DNA from: an uncultured Desulfuromonas sp.
GTDB lineage: Bacteria > Desulfobacterota > Desulfuromonadia > Desulfuromonadales > Desulfuromonadaceae
Reading direction: 5' to 3'
Assembly (NCBI RefSeq): GCF_963678835.1
Contig: NZ_OY787469.1
Location: 2,294,001-2,358,000, forward strand
Length of the DNA: 64,000 nt
Position numbers and translations under genes: made by a program
Notes under the pieces: generated by a model
Told to the model about the DNA's origin: nothing
What the model saw: the letters and a program-made list of their open reading frames with translations, nothing else
Databases searched by the model: none
Shown here: positions 8,041 to 15,283 of the stretch, piece by piece
How the letters are laid out: each line of letters begins with the position of its first letter
Numbering within the stretch: the first letter of the stretch is position 1

Positions 8041-8175
8041 AATGCGTCGCTGAACCCGCCGCGTTGTTGCGGTATCTTGCTAACGTGATGAAAAAACAGG
8101 GAAATACTTGTTGTTATCTTTTGCTCATCTTTGCGCGCAGCGTCAGAAAGCGGTCTGACGGGTCGCTTGTATTGA

Positions 8176-8189
8176 GTACCTGCACGTAC
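8176..8189. promoter_or_regulatory. VnfA-type activator site upstream of the TonB receptor
   Basis: A perfect GTAC-CTGCAC-GTAC dyad. It is strikingly like the GTACCTGCGGGTAC site remembered from the Azotobacter vnfH promoter. ACGTACGTTTT at the right half also recurs at the permease site (10467-10477). Confidence 0.65.
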
Positions 8190-8353
8190 GTTTTCGGCCT
8201 GTTGTGACGCAAATGTCCGATGGTGATCGTCATGTCGTGCAGGCGATCCCTTGAATGAAGCCAATGGTGACAACGGCGTAGAACTGGCGAAAAGGGGGGC
8301 TTCGGCAACTGGTGGTGGGTTCGGCAGCGGTATGTTGAGAGCGGGAGAATCCG

Positions 8354-8378
8354 GTCCTCTGCCGTTTCGGCAGAGGAC
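8354..8378 (-). terminator. Strong hairpin after the ABC ATPase gene
   Basis: GTCCTCTGCC and GGCAGAGGAC form a perfect 10-bp stem with a 5-nt loop, 31 nt after the stop of the ATPase gene on the minus strand. No T-tract follows, so it may be a Rho-type terminator, an mRNA-protecting stem or an attenuator rather than a classic terminator. Confidence 0.5.
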
Positions 8379-8408
8379 GTGGCGGGCAGAGGGTTTGGGG
8401 CAGGTCTG

Positions 8409-9185
8409 TCAGGCCGGAACGCAGACCCTTAAGGGGGCACCGGACGGATTGACGATGTTGAGCAGGCGGCTCTTAACCTGGTAGGCTTCGTGAAGATATT
8501 GTTCGGTGATCACCTCATGGGGGCGGCCGACGCAAACCGTGCTGTGCCGGTCAAGGATCAGTGCTTTGGAGGCATAGAGCAGGGCGTGGTTGGGATAATG
8601 GGTGGTGAGGATGATGCTGATATCGGTTTCGCGGCTGATGCGGCGGATATGGTCCAACACCTTGATCTGGTTGCCGTAATCCAGGTTGGATGTCGGTTCG
8701 TCCATGATCAACAGATCCGTTTGCTGGGTCAACGCCCTGGCGATCAGGACCAGCTGCCGCTCGCCGCCGCTGATTTCCGTGTAGGTGTGCTCGCGCAAAT
8801 GATGGATGCCCAAGGTGGAGAGAGCTTCCTCGGCAATGGCAAAATCTTTGGAGGTGGGGGAGGAGAACAGACCGATATGGGCGGTACGGCCGGTGGCGAC
8901 GACATCAAGCACGCGAAATGGAAACGGCGGAGTATGTGCCTGAGGAACATAGCCGACACGGGCGGCAAAGCGGCGTCGCGACCAGGTGGCGACATTCTGA
9001 TTGTCGAGGAGGATCTCGCCGCCCTGCGCCGGCAACAGCCCGAGGATGGTTTTAAACAGGGTGGTCTTGCCGACACCGTTGGGGCCGAGTAGGCACAACA
9101 GTTCTCCCTTCCCCAGGGTGAAAGAGATGTCTTTGAGCACGGTTTTCGTTTTGTAGCCGCAACACAGCGATTTGATTTCCAGCAT
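8409..9185 (-). CDS. ABC transporter ATPase (FecE/BtuD-type)
   Basis: A 258-aa ATP-binding subunit that drives the FecCD-type importer from the cytoplasmic face. Walker A is GPNGVGKTT (about residues 34-42), the Q-loop is VPQAHT, the signature is SGGER (about 139-143), Walker B is LLIMDEP with the D-loop SNLD, and the H-switch is TTHY. Its start lies 9 nt after the permease stop, so the two form one operon. The C-terminus is a little longer than FecE and holds a cysteine near the end. It is transcribed from the promoter region at 10304-10482, which carries a VnfA-type dyad. The transported chelate is inferred to be a vanadium complex. Confidence 0.9.
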   Translation of the reverse strand: MLEIKSLCCGYKTKTVLKDISFTLGKGELLCLLGPNGVGKTTLFKTILGLLPAQGGEILLDNQNVATWSRRRFAARVGYVPQAHTPPFPFRVLDVVATGRTAHIGLFSSPTSKDFAIAEEALSTLGIHHLREHTYTEISGGERQLVLIARALTQQTDLLIMDEPTSNLDYGNQIKVLDHIRRISRETDISIILTTHYPNHALLYASKALILDRHSTVCVGRPHEVITEQYLHEAYQVKSRLLNIVNPSGAPLRVCVPA

Positions 9186-9194
9186 GATGACCTC

Positions 9195-10253
9195 CTAAAC
9201 CCACCCTTTGCGGGTATTGAGCAATAGATAAAGAAAAAACGGCGTTCCTATGATTGAGGTGACGACTCCCAGAGGGACTTCAACGGGAAACAACACCCGC
9301 GCCAGGTCATCCACCGCCAGCATGAACACAGCTCCGAGCACTGCCGACACCGGAATCAGCCGGGTATAGTCCGGACCGACCAGCAGCCGTGCCAGATGGG
9401 GGACGATCAGCCCCACCAGACCGATGATGCCGCTGATAGACACGGCGGCGGCGGTCATCAGCGTCGCGCAGACAATGATGATAAAGCGCATGATGTTGGT
9501 CCGTGCGCCCAGAGCCCTGGCCTCTTCGTCGCCAAACGAGAGCACGTTGAGATTCCAGCGCAACGCAAACAGCAGTCCGAGTCCGAGAATCACCGGCAAA
9601 CCGGCGATGGACAAATCAGACATGTTGACGCTGGCCAGACTGCCCATCAGCCAGAAAGTGATGGCCGGCAGAGTGTTATAGGGATCCGCCACATATTTAA
9701 TGATTGAGACAAAGGCGGTAAACAGCGTACCGATGATGATGCCGCCGAGAATCATCACCAGCACCGGTTCGCCGCGCCGCGCGAACAGCACACCGATGGC
9801 ATAGGCGGTCCCGACCGCGGCCATGCCGGAGAGAAACGCGCACAATTGCACCATCAGGGTACTGAAGGAAAACAGCATGCCGAGGGCCGCGCCGAAACTG
9901 GCCCCGGCGGAGACGCCGAGAATTCCCGGAGACACCATCGGGTTGCGAAACATGCCCTGATACGCCGCACCGGAGACGGACAGGGCCGCTCCCACCAGCG
10001 AGGCTGCGAGAATACGCGGCAGGCGGATCTGGAACAGGATGGTTTCCAGGTCCGTACCGCCCGGATGAGGCGGTAGCGTCATCTTGGCACACAACGCTTC
10101 GGCAACAGTGTGCGCCGATGTCGGAAAACGTCCAACGGTAAAAGAATAGAAAAACAGCACGGCAAACAAGCCTATCGTTGTTGAAATTCTCATCGTCACA
10201 GCCGTTTCGTTTGTGGAGAAAAGCGGTTTTTTTGCAGCGAGGTTTGAATTCAT
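9195..10253 (-). CDS. FecCD/BtuC-type ABC permease
   Basis: A 352-aa polytopic inner-membrane protein of the FecCD family with about 9-10 transmembrane segments. Family motifs are RLPRILAASLVGAALSVSGA, GILGVSAGASFGAALG, the GIIGLVGLIVPHLARLL coupling region and a C-terminal FFLYLLLNTRKGWV. It should form the homodimeric channel served by the ATPase next to it. The ATG at 10253 is used; an in-frame ATG at 10193 is possible, as neither has a strong ribosome site. The upstream region carries a -24/-12 sequence at 10304-10319 and a perfect GTAC-N6-GTAC dyad, divergent from the vnfA-like activator gene. Confidence 0.9.
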   Translation of the reverse strand: MNSNLAAKKPLFSTNETAVTMRISTTIGLFAVLFFYSFTVGRFPTSAHTVAEALCAKMTLPPHPGGTDLETILFQIRLPRILAASLVGAALSVSGAAYQGMFRNPMVSPGILGVSAGASFGAALGMLFSFSTLMVQLCAFLSGMAAVGTAYAIGVLFARRGEPVLVMILGGIIIGTLFTAFVSIIKYVADPYNTLPAITFWLMGSLASVNMSDLSIAGLPVILGLGLLFALRWNLNVLSFGDEEARALGARTNIMRFIIIVCATLMTAAAVSISGIIGLVGLIVPHLARLLVGPDYTRLIPVSAVLGAVFMLAVDDLARVLFPVEVPLGVVTSIIGTPFFLYLLLNTRKGWV

Positions 10254-10303
10254 TCAGAACGACTCCAAAGCTCCCGATCCCTATTATCATGTCTTCACTG
10301 TTC

Positions 10304-10319
10304 AGCATTGAGCATGCCA
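10304..10319 (-). promoter_or_regulatory. Sigma54 promoter of the ABC importer
   Basis: The minus strand reads TGGCATG-CTCA-ATGCT. Both GG and GC are intact, with two mismatches to the consensus, and the TGGCATG-CTC part is identical to that of the vnfH promoter. It ends 51 bp before the permease ATG and lies about 157 bp below the GTAC dyad. Confidence 0.65.
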
Positions 10320-10344
10320 ATCGCACCATGGGTGATTGGCATGC
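10312..10344. promoter_or_regulatory. Perfect 11-bp inverted repeat overlapping the permease promoter
   Basis: GCATGCCAATC (10312-10322) and GATTGGCATGC (10334-10344) are perfect arms around an 11-bp loop, followed on the plus strand by CCCACTTTTTT. It overlaps the -24 element of the importer promoter. It could be an operator, or a plus-strand terminator for antisense transcription. The motif is not recognised. Confidence 0.55.
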
Positions 10345-10468
10345 CCACTTTTTTCCTAAAGCAATGGCATTGAAAAACGGTGAACCGCTGGGGGCGCGAT
10401 GGACTTTGCCGGAACAAAAACGTTGTCGTGACGTGGTGGCATGAAGAGCTTTTCGACCCAGTGAAAAC

Positions 10469-10482
10469 GTACGTTTTGGTAC
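10469..10482. promoter_or_regulatory. VnfA-type activator site between the importer and vnfA
   Basis: A perfect GTAC-GTTTTG-GTAC dyad, overlapping a 14-bp palindrome AAAACGTACGTTTT (10464-10477). It lies about 157 bp from the importer -24/-12 sequence and about 163 bp from that of the activator gene, so one site could serve both divergent promoters and give autoactivation. Confidence 0.65.
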
Positions 10483-10637
10483 AAAATCCATAGAAAAGGA
10501 CCTCGTGGTACATCTTGTGACGCCGATAAACGCACGAAAAAGTGTTTAGAGCATGCGCTGATATTACAAAATTCCTATGTATCGCAATAAGTTAGGCGAA
10601 TGTGTCTTGCCGGTGGGTGCGAAAAGAGAGAATCGCT

Positions 10638-10653
10638 TGGCAGGCGTTATGCA
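10638..10653 (+). promoter_or_regulatory. Sigma54 promoter of the vnfA-draT operon
   Basis: TGGCAGG-CGTT-ATGCA keeps the -24 GG and -12 GC with two mismatches to the consensus. It ends 29 bp before the ATG. Its -12 half is inside the ModE-like palindrome. Confidence 0.65.
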
Positions 10654-10669
10654 ATATGTTACATAACGC
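10644..10669. promoter_or_regulatory. ModE-like operator over the vnfA promoter
   Basis: GCGTTATG and CATAACGC are perfect 8-bp arms around 10 bp. Against CGnTATATA-N6-TATATAACG the outer CGTTAT/ATAACG arms match and the inner bases differ. It covers the -12 element and start point, a position that would repress transcription when ModE is molybdate-loaded. Confidence 0.65.
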
Positions 10670-10681
10670 TTGGAGGTGAAA

Positions 10682-12535
10682 ATGGATATGAGTCTAAAAA
10701 ATGAATTATCTAGCGGGAATTGTTTGATCTTTTCTGAACAGATAGCTTGCGGCGGTATCGCGGCTCTGCCTGGAAAAAAGGCATTATCGTCGGGCCGTGG
10801 CATCTCTTTTGATCTATGCCGCAGCTGTGCGCAAAAAGATCGATGTGAAAATAGCGAGGCTGTTTTACCTTCCGAGGCGACAGATGCGACGCTGGAATCG
10901 CCGCAGGCGCCACCGGTACCAGTGCCGCTCAACATTGATTTTTACGAGACCCTGGCGAAAAACTCCACGCTGCCGCTCAACCTTGATCATGTGGGGAAAT
11001 GCCGCAATCTGGAGTGTCGGGCGCAGCTGTTTCCACTTCTTTACCAGATGAGCCGGGTGATCGCTGAAAGCGGCAATTTGACCCATACATTGATTCTGCT
11101 GCAACAGATCATGGAACGGGAGATGAATTTTGTCTGCGGCATGATTACCCTGCATCATCAACGTCCCGGACGCATTCTCATTCATGAAAGTTTCGGCCTT
11201 ACCGAGGAGGAAGCCGCCAAAGGCGTCTACGACCTCGGCGAAGGGATCACCGGTAAGGTGGTTGAAACCGGCAAGGCGATCATGTTGCCGTGCATCAGCG
11301 AGGAACCGGCCTTTCTCCACCGGACCCGCAGTCTCAAGTACGGCCTGGATCAGGAACTGTCGTTTATCTGCGTGCCCATCAAACGCGGTTGCAAAGTGCT
11401 GGGGACCATCAGCGCCGAACGGATCTACGACAGCGACCGTTTGCTGGAGCTCGATGTGGAGTTGCTGGCCACGTTTGCCGCCATGATCGCCCCGACGGTT
11501 GAACTGCACCTGATGGAGCAGGTTGACAAGGTGCATCTTGAACGGGAAAATCAGCGCCTCAATGCCGCGTTGAAAGCCAAGTTCAAGCCGACGAACATTA
11601 TCGGCAATTCCAAGGCCATGCTTGAAGTGTATGAGCTGGTCGGCAAAATTACTTCTGCCAAAACCACGGTGCTGATTCTCGGTGAAAGTGGTGTTGGTAA
11701 GGAACTGGTGGCCAGCGCTATTCATTACAACGGCTCATTGGCGGACGGTCCATTCGTCAAATTCAACTGTGCTGCGTTGCCGGAAAGTATTATTGAAAGC
11801 GAACTGTTTGGCCATGAAAAAGGGGCCTATACCGGGGCGTCCAACTATCGCACCGGCCGCTTTGAAGAGGCCGATGGCGGCACAATTTTTCTCGATGAAA
11901 TCGGCGAACTTTCCCTGGGTATGCAGGCTAAATTGCTGCGGGTGTTGCAGGAAAAAACCTTTGAGCGAGTCGGCAGCAACCGGCCGATCACGGTGGATAT
12001 CCGCATCATAGCCGCCACCAACCGCGATCTGGGCGAAATGGTCGAACAGGGCATCTTCCGCGAAGACCTGTTTTACCGTCTCAATGTCTTTCCCATTACC
12101 ATTCCCCCTTTACGCGACCGTGGCAGCGACATCATTGCCCTGACGGATCATTTCGTCGCCCATTTTGCCGAATTGTCCGATAAAAGTGTCAAGCGCGTAT
12201 CGACACCGGCCCTGAACATGCTGATGGGCTACCACTGGCCGGGTAATGTCCGTGAGTTGGAGAACGTCATTGAGCGAGCGGTGATCCTCAGTGAAGACGA
12301 GGTGATTCACGGTTACAACCTGCCGCCGTCGCTGCAGACCTCCATCTTAACCGGTACCGTTGCCAAAGGCGGTCTGGATGCCAAACTGGCTTCCGTCGAG
12401 TACGAAATGCTTGTCGACGCGTTAAAAGGGCACAACGGCAACATGACGGCCGCGGCCCGTGAGCTGGGCATTACCCGGCGTATCTTGGGGCTGCGGATGA
12501 AATTGTATCATCTGGATTACAAAAACTACCGCTAG
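10682..12535 (+). CDS. vnfA: Sigma54-dependent activator of the NifA/VnfA family
   Basis: A 617-aa enhancer-binding protein. The N-terminal region has cysteines C46-x2-C49-x5-C55 and C107-x4-C112. A GAF domain follows (about 125-285), then the AAA+ domain (about 305-535) with GESGVGKE Walker A, the sigma54-contacting loop GAYTGA (a GAFTGA variant), GTIFLDEIGEL Walker B and the RLNVFPI region, and a C-terminal Fis-type HTH (about 570-617). The ATG at 10682 follows GGAGG by 5 nt. The NifA-type C-x4-C interdomain linker is absent; VnfA and AnfA carry an N-terminal cysteine motif instead. It is assigned as vnfA from that motif and from its neighbours. A NifA that serves a Mo-nitrogenase elsewhere is the alternative. 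It is co-transcribed with draT. Confidence 0.85.
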   Translation: MDMSLKNELSSGNCLIFSEQIACGGIAALPGKKALSSGRGISFDLCRSCAQKDRCENSEAVLPSEATDATLESPQAPPVPVPLNIDFYETLAKNSTLPLNLDHVGKCRNLECRAQLFPLLYQMSRVIAESGNLTHTLILLQQIMEREMNFVCGMITLHHQRPGRILIHESFGLTEEEAAKGVYDLGEGITGKVVETGKAIMLPCISEEPAFLHRTRSLKYGLDQELSFICVPIKRGCKVLGTISAERIYDSDRLLELDVELLATFAAMIAPTVELHLMEQVDKVHLERENQRLNAALKAKFKPTNIIGNSKAMLEVYELVGKITSAKTTVLILGESGVGKELVASAIHYNGSLADGPFVKFNCAALPESIIESELFGHEKGAYTGASNYRTGRFEEADGGTIFLDEIGELSLGMQAKLLRVLQEKTFERVGSNRPITVDIRIIAATNRDLGEMVEQGIFREDLFYRLNVFPITIPPLRDRGSDIIALTDHFVAHFAELSDKSVKRVSTPALNMLMGYHWPGNVRELENVIERAVILSEDEVIHGYNLPPSLQTSILTGTVAKGGLDAKLASVEYEMLVDALKGHNGNMTAAARELGITRRILGLRMKLYHLDYKNYR

Positions 12536-12547
12536 GGGGCGTGAGCG

Positions 12548-13339
12548 GTGAATTACAGTTCATTCAACCTGTGCAACCTGCCGCCATGGGTGATCGCTTC
12601 GCATCATTTCAATGACAATCCGCAACCGATCGAATTGCAGGGGGTGAAAGAGGGGACCCGGGTTCTGTTTGAAAAACTGGCCGGGCTCGCTGACCACCAT
12701 GAACGCGGTCGGGTGTTCAATGATTTCATGTCGGTGAAGTTTCACCTCCACCACTGGCATGAACAGGAGACCGCCGCCGCCCGCACCAGTATCCGTAACA
12801 GTTATCTGCGCTTTTTGCGTGGCTGGATGATCGATTCCAATTCGGTGGCCGGGGCGGTGCTCAAACACTGGGTGGAGAGCCGTTTCGGCATTCGCCCGAC
12901 CTTCCACAAGAGCCGTATCGACGATATCAGCAGTCCGGCCTATTTTGATTATTCACGCGATGTTCTGACCGGCAGCGCCCAGACCAGCGCCATTCAGACA
13001 CAGCTTGATCTGCTCTACGGCTACAGCCAGTTTGAACTGGCGTTGCGCCACCCTGATCAGCCCTGTCTAACCCTGTATCGCGGCACCCACGACGCCGAAG
13101 AATATGACATCCTTGACAGAGCAGGCAAGCGGGAGATGATTGTGCGGCTGAATAATCTGGTCTCGTTCACCAGTGAAGAGGAGCGGGCCTGGGAATTCGG
13201 ACGTACCGTGTGGCAGACCACCATTCCGTTGGCAAAAATCTTTTTTTTCAGTGGTCTGTTGCCGGGCAGTATCCTGCACGGCGAGGAGGAATTTCTCGTC
13301 ATCGGCGGGGAATTCCGCGTCAAACGGCTGTTGTACTGA
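12548..13339 (+). CDS. draT: NAD(+)-dinitrogenase-reductase ADP-ribosyltransferase, copy 1
   Basis: A 263-aa DraT, which transfers ADP-ribose from NAD to Arg100 of dinitrogenase reductase and switches nitrogenase off in response to ammonium or energy loss. Family blocks NSYLRFLRGWMIDSNSV and ESRFGIRPTFH are intact. The R-S-E catalytic set of ADP-ribosyltransferases is visible as R178 in LYRG, S206 in SFTS and E246/E248 in GEEEFLVIGG. It starts at GTG 12548, 12 nt after the activator, with AGGGGG just upstream. It is therefore in the same transcript as vnfA. The partner hydrolase gene draG is not in the window. A second copy lies at 61560. Confidence 0.93.
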   Translation: MNYSSFNLCNLPPWVIASHHFNDNPQPIELQGVKEGTRVLFEKLAGLADHHERGRVFNDFMSVKFHLHHWHEQETAAARTSIRNSYLRFLRGWMIDSNSVAGAVLKHWVESRFGIRPTFHKSRIDDISSPAYFDYSRDVLTGSAQTSAIQTQLDLLYGYSQFELALRHPDQPCLTLYRGTHDAEEYDILDRAGKREMIVRLNNLVSFTSEEERAWEFGRTVWQTTIPLAKIFFFSGLLPGSILHGEEEFLVIGGEFRVKRLLY

Positions 13340-13363
13340 GTCGTGGTGGTGTCTTGTGTTGCC

Positions 13364-13465
13364 TAGCAGGCTGTTGAAAAACAGCCTGTAGAGCAAGACG
13401 GAAATCACATTTACGGCTTGCGTCGTTGGGAAATCCCCGGACGAGACTTTTTCAACATCCTGCCA
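13364..13465. repeat. MITE-like repeat, family 2, copy 2
   Basis: 102 bp from TAGCAGGCTGTTGAAAAACA to TTTTTCAACATCCTGCCA, with inverted ends. The interior contains a stretch also seen in the 36104 copy (GACGGAAATC). It directly abuts family 1 copy B. Confidence 0.75.
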
Positions 13466-13615
13466 GTACCTGAGCATATTTGAACTTGTCGTTTGTAGGA
13501 GCGGCTTCAGCCGCGAAGATCCAAGCTTTGAAAAACAACAATTCAAAACATTCGCGAATAAATTCGCTCCTACAGGGACTCACTCCGATGACAAGATTGA
13601 GTGTGTTCGTAGTAC
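13466..13615. repeat. MITE-like repeat, family 1, copy B (inverted)
   Basis: 150 bp in the opposite orientation to copies A, D and E. It starts GTACCTGAGCA, has the two hairpin units TGTAGGAGCGGCTTCAGCC and GAATAAATTCGCTCCTACA, and ends at GTAC shared with copy C. Confidence 0.8.
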
Positions 13616-13761
13616 GTCAGCATCATTGAAATTGTCTGTTGTAGGAGCGGCTTCAGCCGCGAATTCCCCTCATGATAAGGATCAATAGCCAGAACAATTA
13701 GCGAATAAATTCGCTCCTACAGAGGCTCTTTCCGATGACAAAATTGAGGGTGTTCACGTAC
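13612..13761. repeat. MITE-like repeat, family 1, copy C (inverted)
   Basis: 150 bp, tandem with copy B and overlapping it at GTAC (13612-13615). It has the same two hairpins and ends GTTCACGTAC. The gap 13340-13839 between draT and the rubrerythrin-like gene is filled almost entirely by repeats. Confidence 0.8.
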
Positions 13762-13839
13762 CGCGCTCTGTCAATGCTAAAAATTCGAGTGAATGGCACG
13801 ATGCGAAGTCAGACCCGAAGATTTCGTGTTGTCAGAGGA

Positions 13840-14328
13840 CTAGACCCGTTCCATGGTTTGTGGCCCTTTGCCGCAGATCGGGCAGTCAATGGGTTCATGT
13901 CCTTTATACAGATAACCACACACCTGGCAGACATAGTAATCCGCCGGCGTTTCTCGTCCCAGTTCATCGACTGCTGCTTCAAACAGATGGATGTTTTTTC
14001 GCTTGGCGGAGCGGGCGAGCATGAAGGTGCGCAGCACTTCCGGCATTTGTTCTTTTTTGGCGGTCTCGATAAACTGCGGATAGAGTTCATCGGCTTCGAC
14101 AATTTCGTGCGCAATCGCCCGTTGCAGATTGTCGCTTGATGACGTGATGCCGTTCAGTGCCGACAGATAGGATTCGGCGTAAACTTTACGGGCCTTGGAT
14201 GCCGCAAAAAACAAGCGTGACAGTGACGATAGTCCTTCTTCAGCCGCCTGCTCGGCGTAGGCGAGTAATTCCACATAAGCCCGGCAATCCCGGGTCAGAC
14301 CCGTGATCAGATTGTTTTCAGTTTTCAT
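13840..14328 (-). CDS. Rubrerythrin-like protein with C-terminal rubredoxin-type domain
   Basis: A 162-aa protein: a four-helix ferritin-like domain (about 1-125) with repeated acidic residues and a C-terminal rubredoxin-type iron site, CQVCG then CPICG. This is the rubrerythrin layout, a cytoplasmic non-haem di-iron peroxidase that removes peroxide in anaerobes. The ATG at 14328 follows AGGAGG by 6 nt. It lies 43 nt after the DUF269 gene and is the last gene of the vnf operon. Its presence there suggests oxygen or peroxide protection of nitrogenase, which is inference. Whether all di-iron ligands are kept was not checked residue by residue. Confidence 0.85.
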   Translation of the reverse strand: MKTENNLITGLTRDCRAYVELLAYAEQAAEEGLSSLSRLFFAASKARKVYAESYLSALNGITSSSDNLQRAIAHEIVEADELYPQFIETAKKEQMPEVLRTFMLARSAKRKNIHLFEAAVDELGRETPADYYVCQVCGYLYKGHEPIDCPICGKGPQTMERV

Positions 14329-14371
14329 GAGCACCCTCCTGTCGTTTGTCTGTTGATGTGTGAAGCGCCTG

Positions 14372-14854
14372 TTAACCCTCTGCTGCCGGCTCAGGAAAAC
14401 GCCTGATCCATTGCAGGGCCTCTTCGATCAATCGTTCAGCCTCCTGATTGAGCGCTTCACAGGAGACAAATCCAAAGCGGTTCACATGTCTCAGGTAGCT
14501 GTTTACCACCACAAGCCGACCGCTTGTAACCAGAGCCCGGCCGAAGTTTTCCTGAGACATCATCACCATGGCGGCGGATGGGGCACCGCTACGGTGTTCC
14601 ACCTCCAGGGCGATGGCCGCATAAAACCATTGAACCCGTGACACTGCTTCGGCGGATGCGTGGCAGGAATCCGTGACACCGGGAAGCCGCACCAGCAAAT
14701 AATCGGTCAACAGCTCCCCATCCGTCAGCTGGTCGAGAAGCTGATTGGTTGGCTGCTGGGCGCGGATCACAGTAGCCAGGGCTCTGATGAAGCCATTCTT
14801 GGCGTCGGAATGGAATGCCGTTGAGCTGTCCGTCGTCACTTCCTTCCGGTTCAT
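14372..14854 (-). CDS. NifX-associated protein (DUF269)
   Basis: A 160-aa protein of the NifX-associated family (PF03270), found next to nifX in most nitrogenase clusters and probably involved in cofactor assembly. The diagnostic block is MMSQENFGRALVTSGRLVVV followed by YLRHVNRFGF; FYAAIALEVEHRSG before it also fits. The start ATG at 14854 overlaps the stop of the upstream gene (TGATG), with GGAGG 10 nt upstream. An in-frame upstream start at 14911 would overlap the previous gene and is not needed. It belongs to the vnf operon. Its molecular function is not known in any organism that I can recall. Confidence 0.87.
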   Translation of the reverse strand: MNRKEVTTDSSTAFHSDAKNGFIRALATVIRAQQPTNQLLDQLTDGELLTDYLLVRLPGVTDSCHASAEAVSRVQWFYAAIALEVEHRSGAPSAAMVMMSQENFGRALVTSGRLVVVNSYLRHVNRFGFVSCEALNQEAERLIEEALQWIRRFPEPAAEG

Positions 14855-15258
14855 CAGACTTTGGCCTCCGATTTCGATCCCTCCTGATGGTTGAGCGCGC
14901 GTTGCAGCCATAATGGTGGATGACTTTGCATCATCTCCTGGGTCCGCTCAATCAGGGTGTCAATGGGTTCCGGGGCGGATATTTTGATGGCGAACACTTT
15001 GTGATTCACCATGTGAAACGCCGCCAGACCACTGAGCTGGCCAAAGGTAAACAGAATGGAACTGCCGTCGGTGACGGCACAGCGTTCCTGCAGTTGCTGG
15101 TCGGCCGGACTGTCCGTGTCGAACTGGGCCGCATGGAGAAACTCGGCGGATTTGGCGCTGACGTCGTAGACCGCCAGATAGGTGGCCGTGTCGAATTTGG
15201 CGTTGACCGTGACCAGATCGTTGGTCGGAAAGACAATGGAAACGTGATTTAATTTCAT
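14854..15258 (-). CDS. vnfX: NifX/VnfX-like cofactor-binding protein
   Basis: A 134-aa member of the NifX/NifB-C-terminal/NafY (Nitro_FeMo-Co) family, small cytoplasmic carriers of NifB-co or VK-cluster between the assembly scaffold and apo-nitrogenase. Supporting segments are KLNHVSIVFPTND at the start, the strand-helix alternation, and FGQLSGLAAFHMVNHKVFAIKI in the second half. It is read after the 128-aa NifX-family gene and overlaps the DUF269 gene by TGATG. In a V-nitrogenase cluster it would correspond to VnfX. Assignment to VnfX rather than NifX rests on position. Confidence 0.78.
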   Translation of the reverse strand: MKLNHVSIVFPTNDLVTVNAKFDTATYLAVYDVSAKSAEFLHAAQFDTDSPADQQLQERCAVTDGSSILFTFGQLSGLAAFHMVNHKVFAIKISAPEPIDTLIERTQEMMQSHPPLWLQRALNHQEGSKSEAKV

Positions 15259-15283
15259 AAATGAACTCCTACTCCGGTTTTCG

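Noticed and set aside
8250-8425. Cobalamin riboswitch upstream of the TonB receptor
   Set aside because: A B12-box-like GACCTGCC lies at the end of the ATPase gene, but the upstream part of the aptamer would be coding sequence and the conserved core is missing.
10304-10344. Molybdenum-cofactor riboswitch in the importer leader
   Set aside because: There is a single strong hairpin without the multi-stem core. It overlaps a -24/-12 promoter and so lies at or before the transcription start.
13466-13761. CRISPR array from the repeated GTAGGAGCGG units
   Set aside because: There are only two tandem copies, the units are 150 bp and palindromic, and the same element is dispersed elsewhere.
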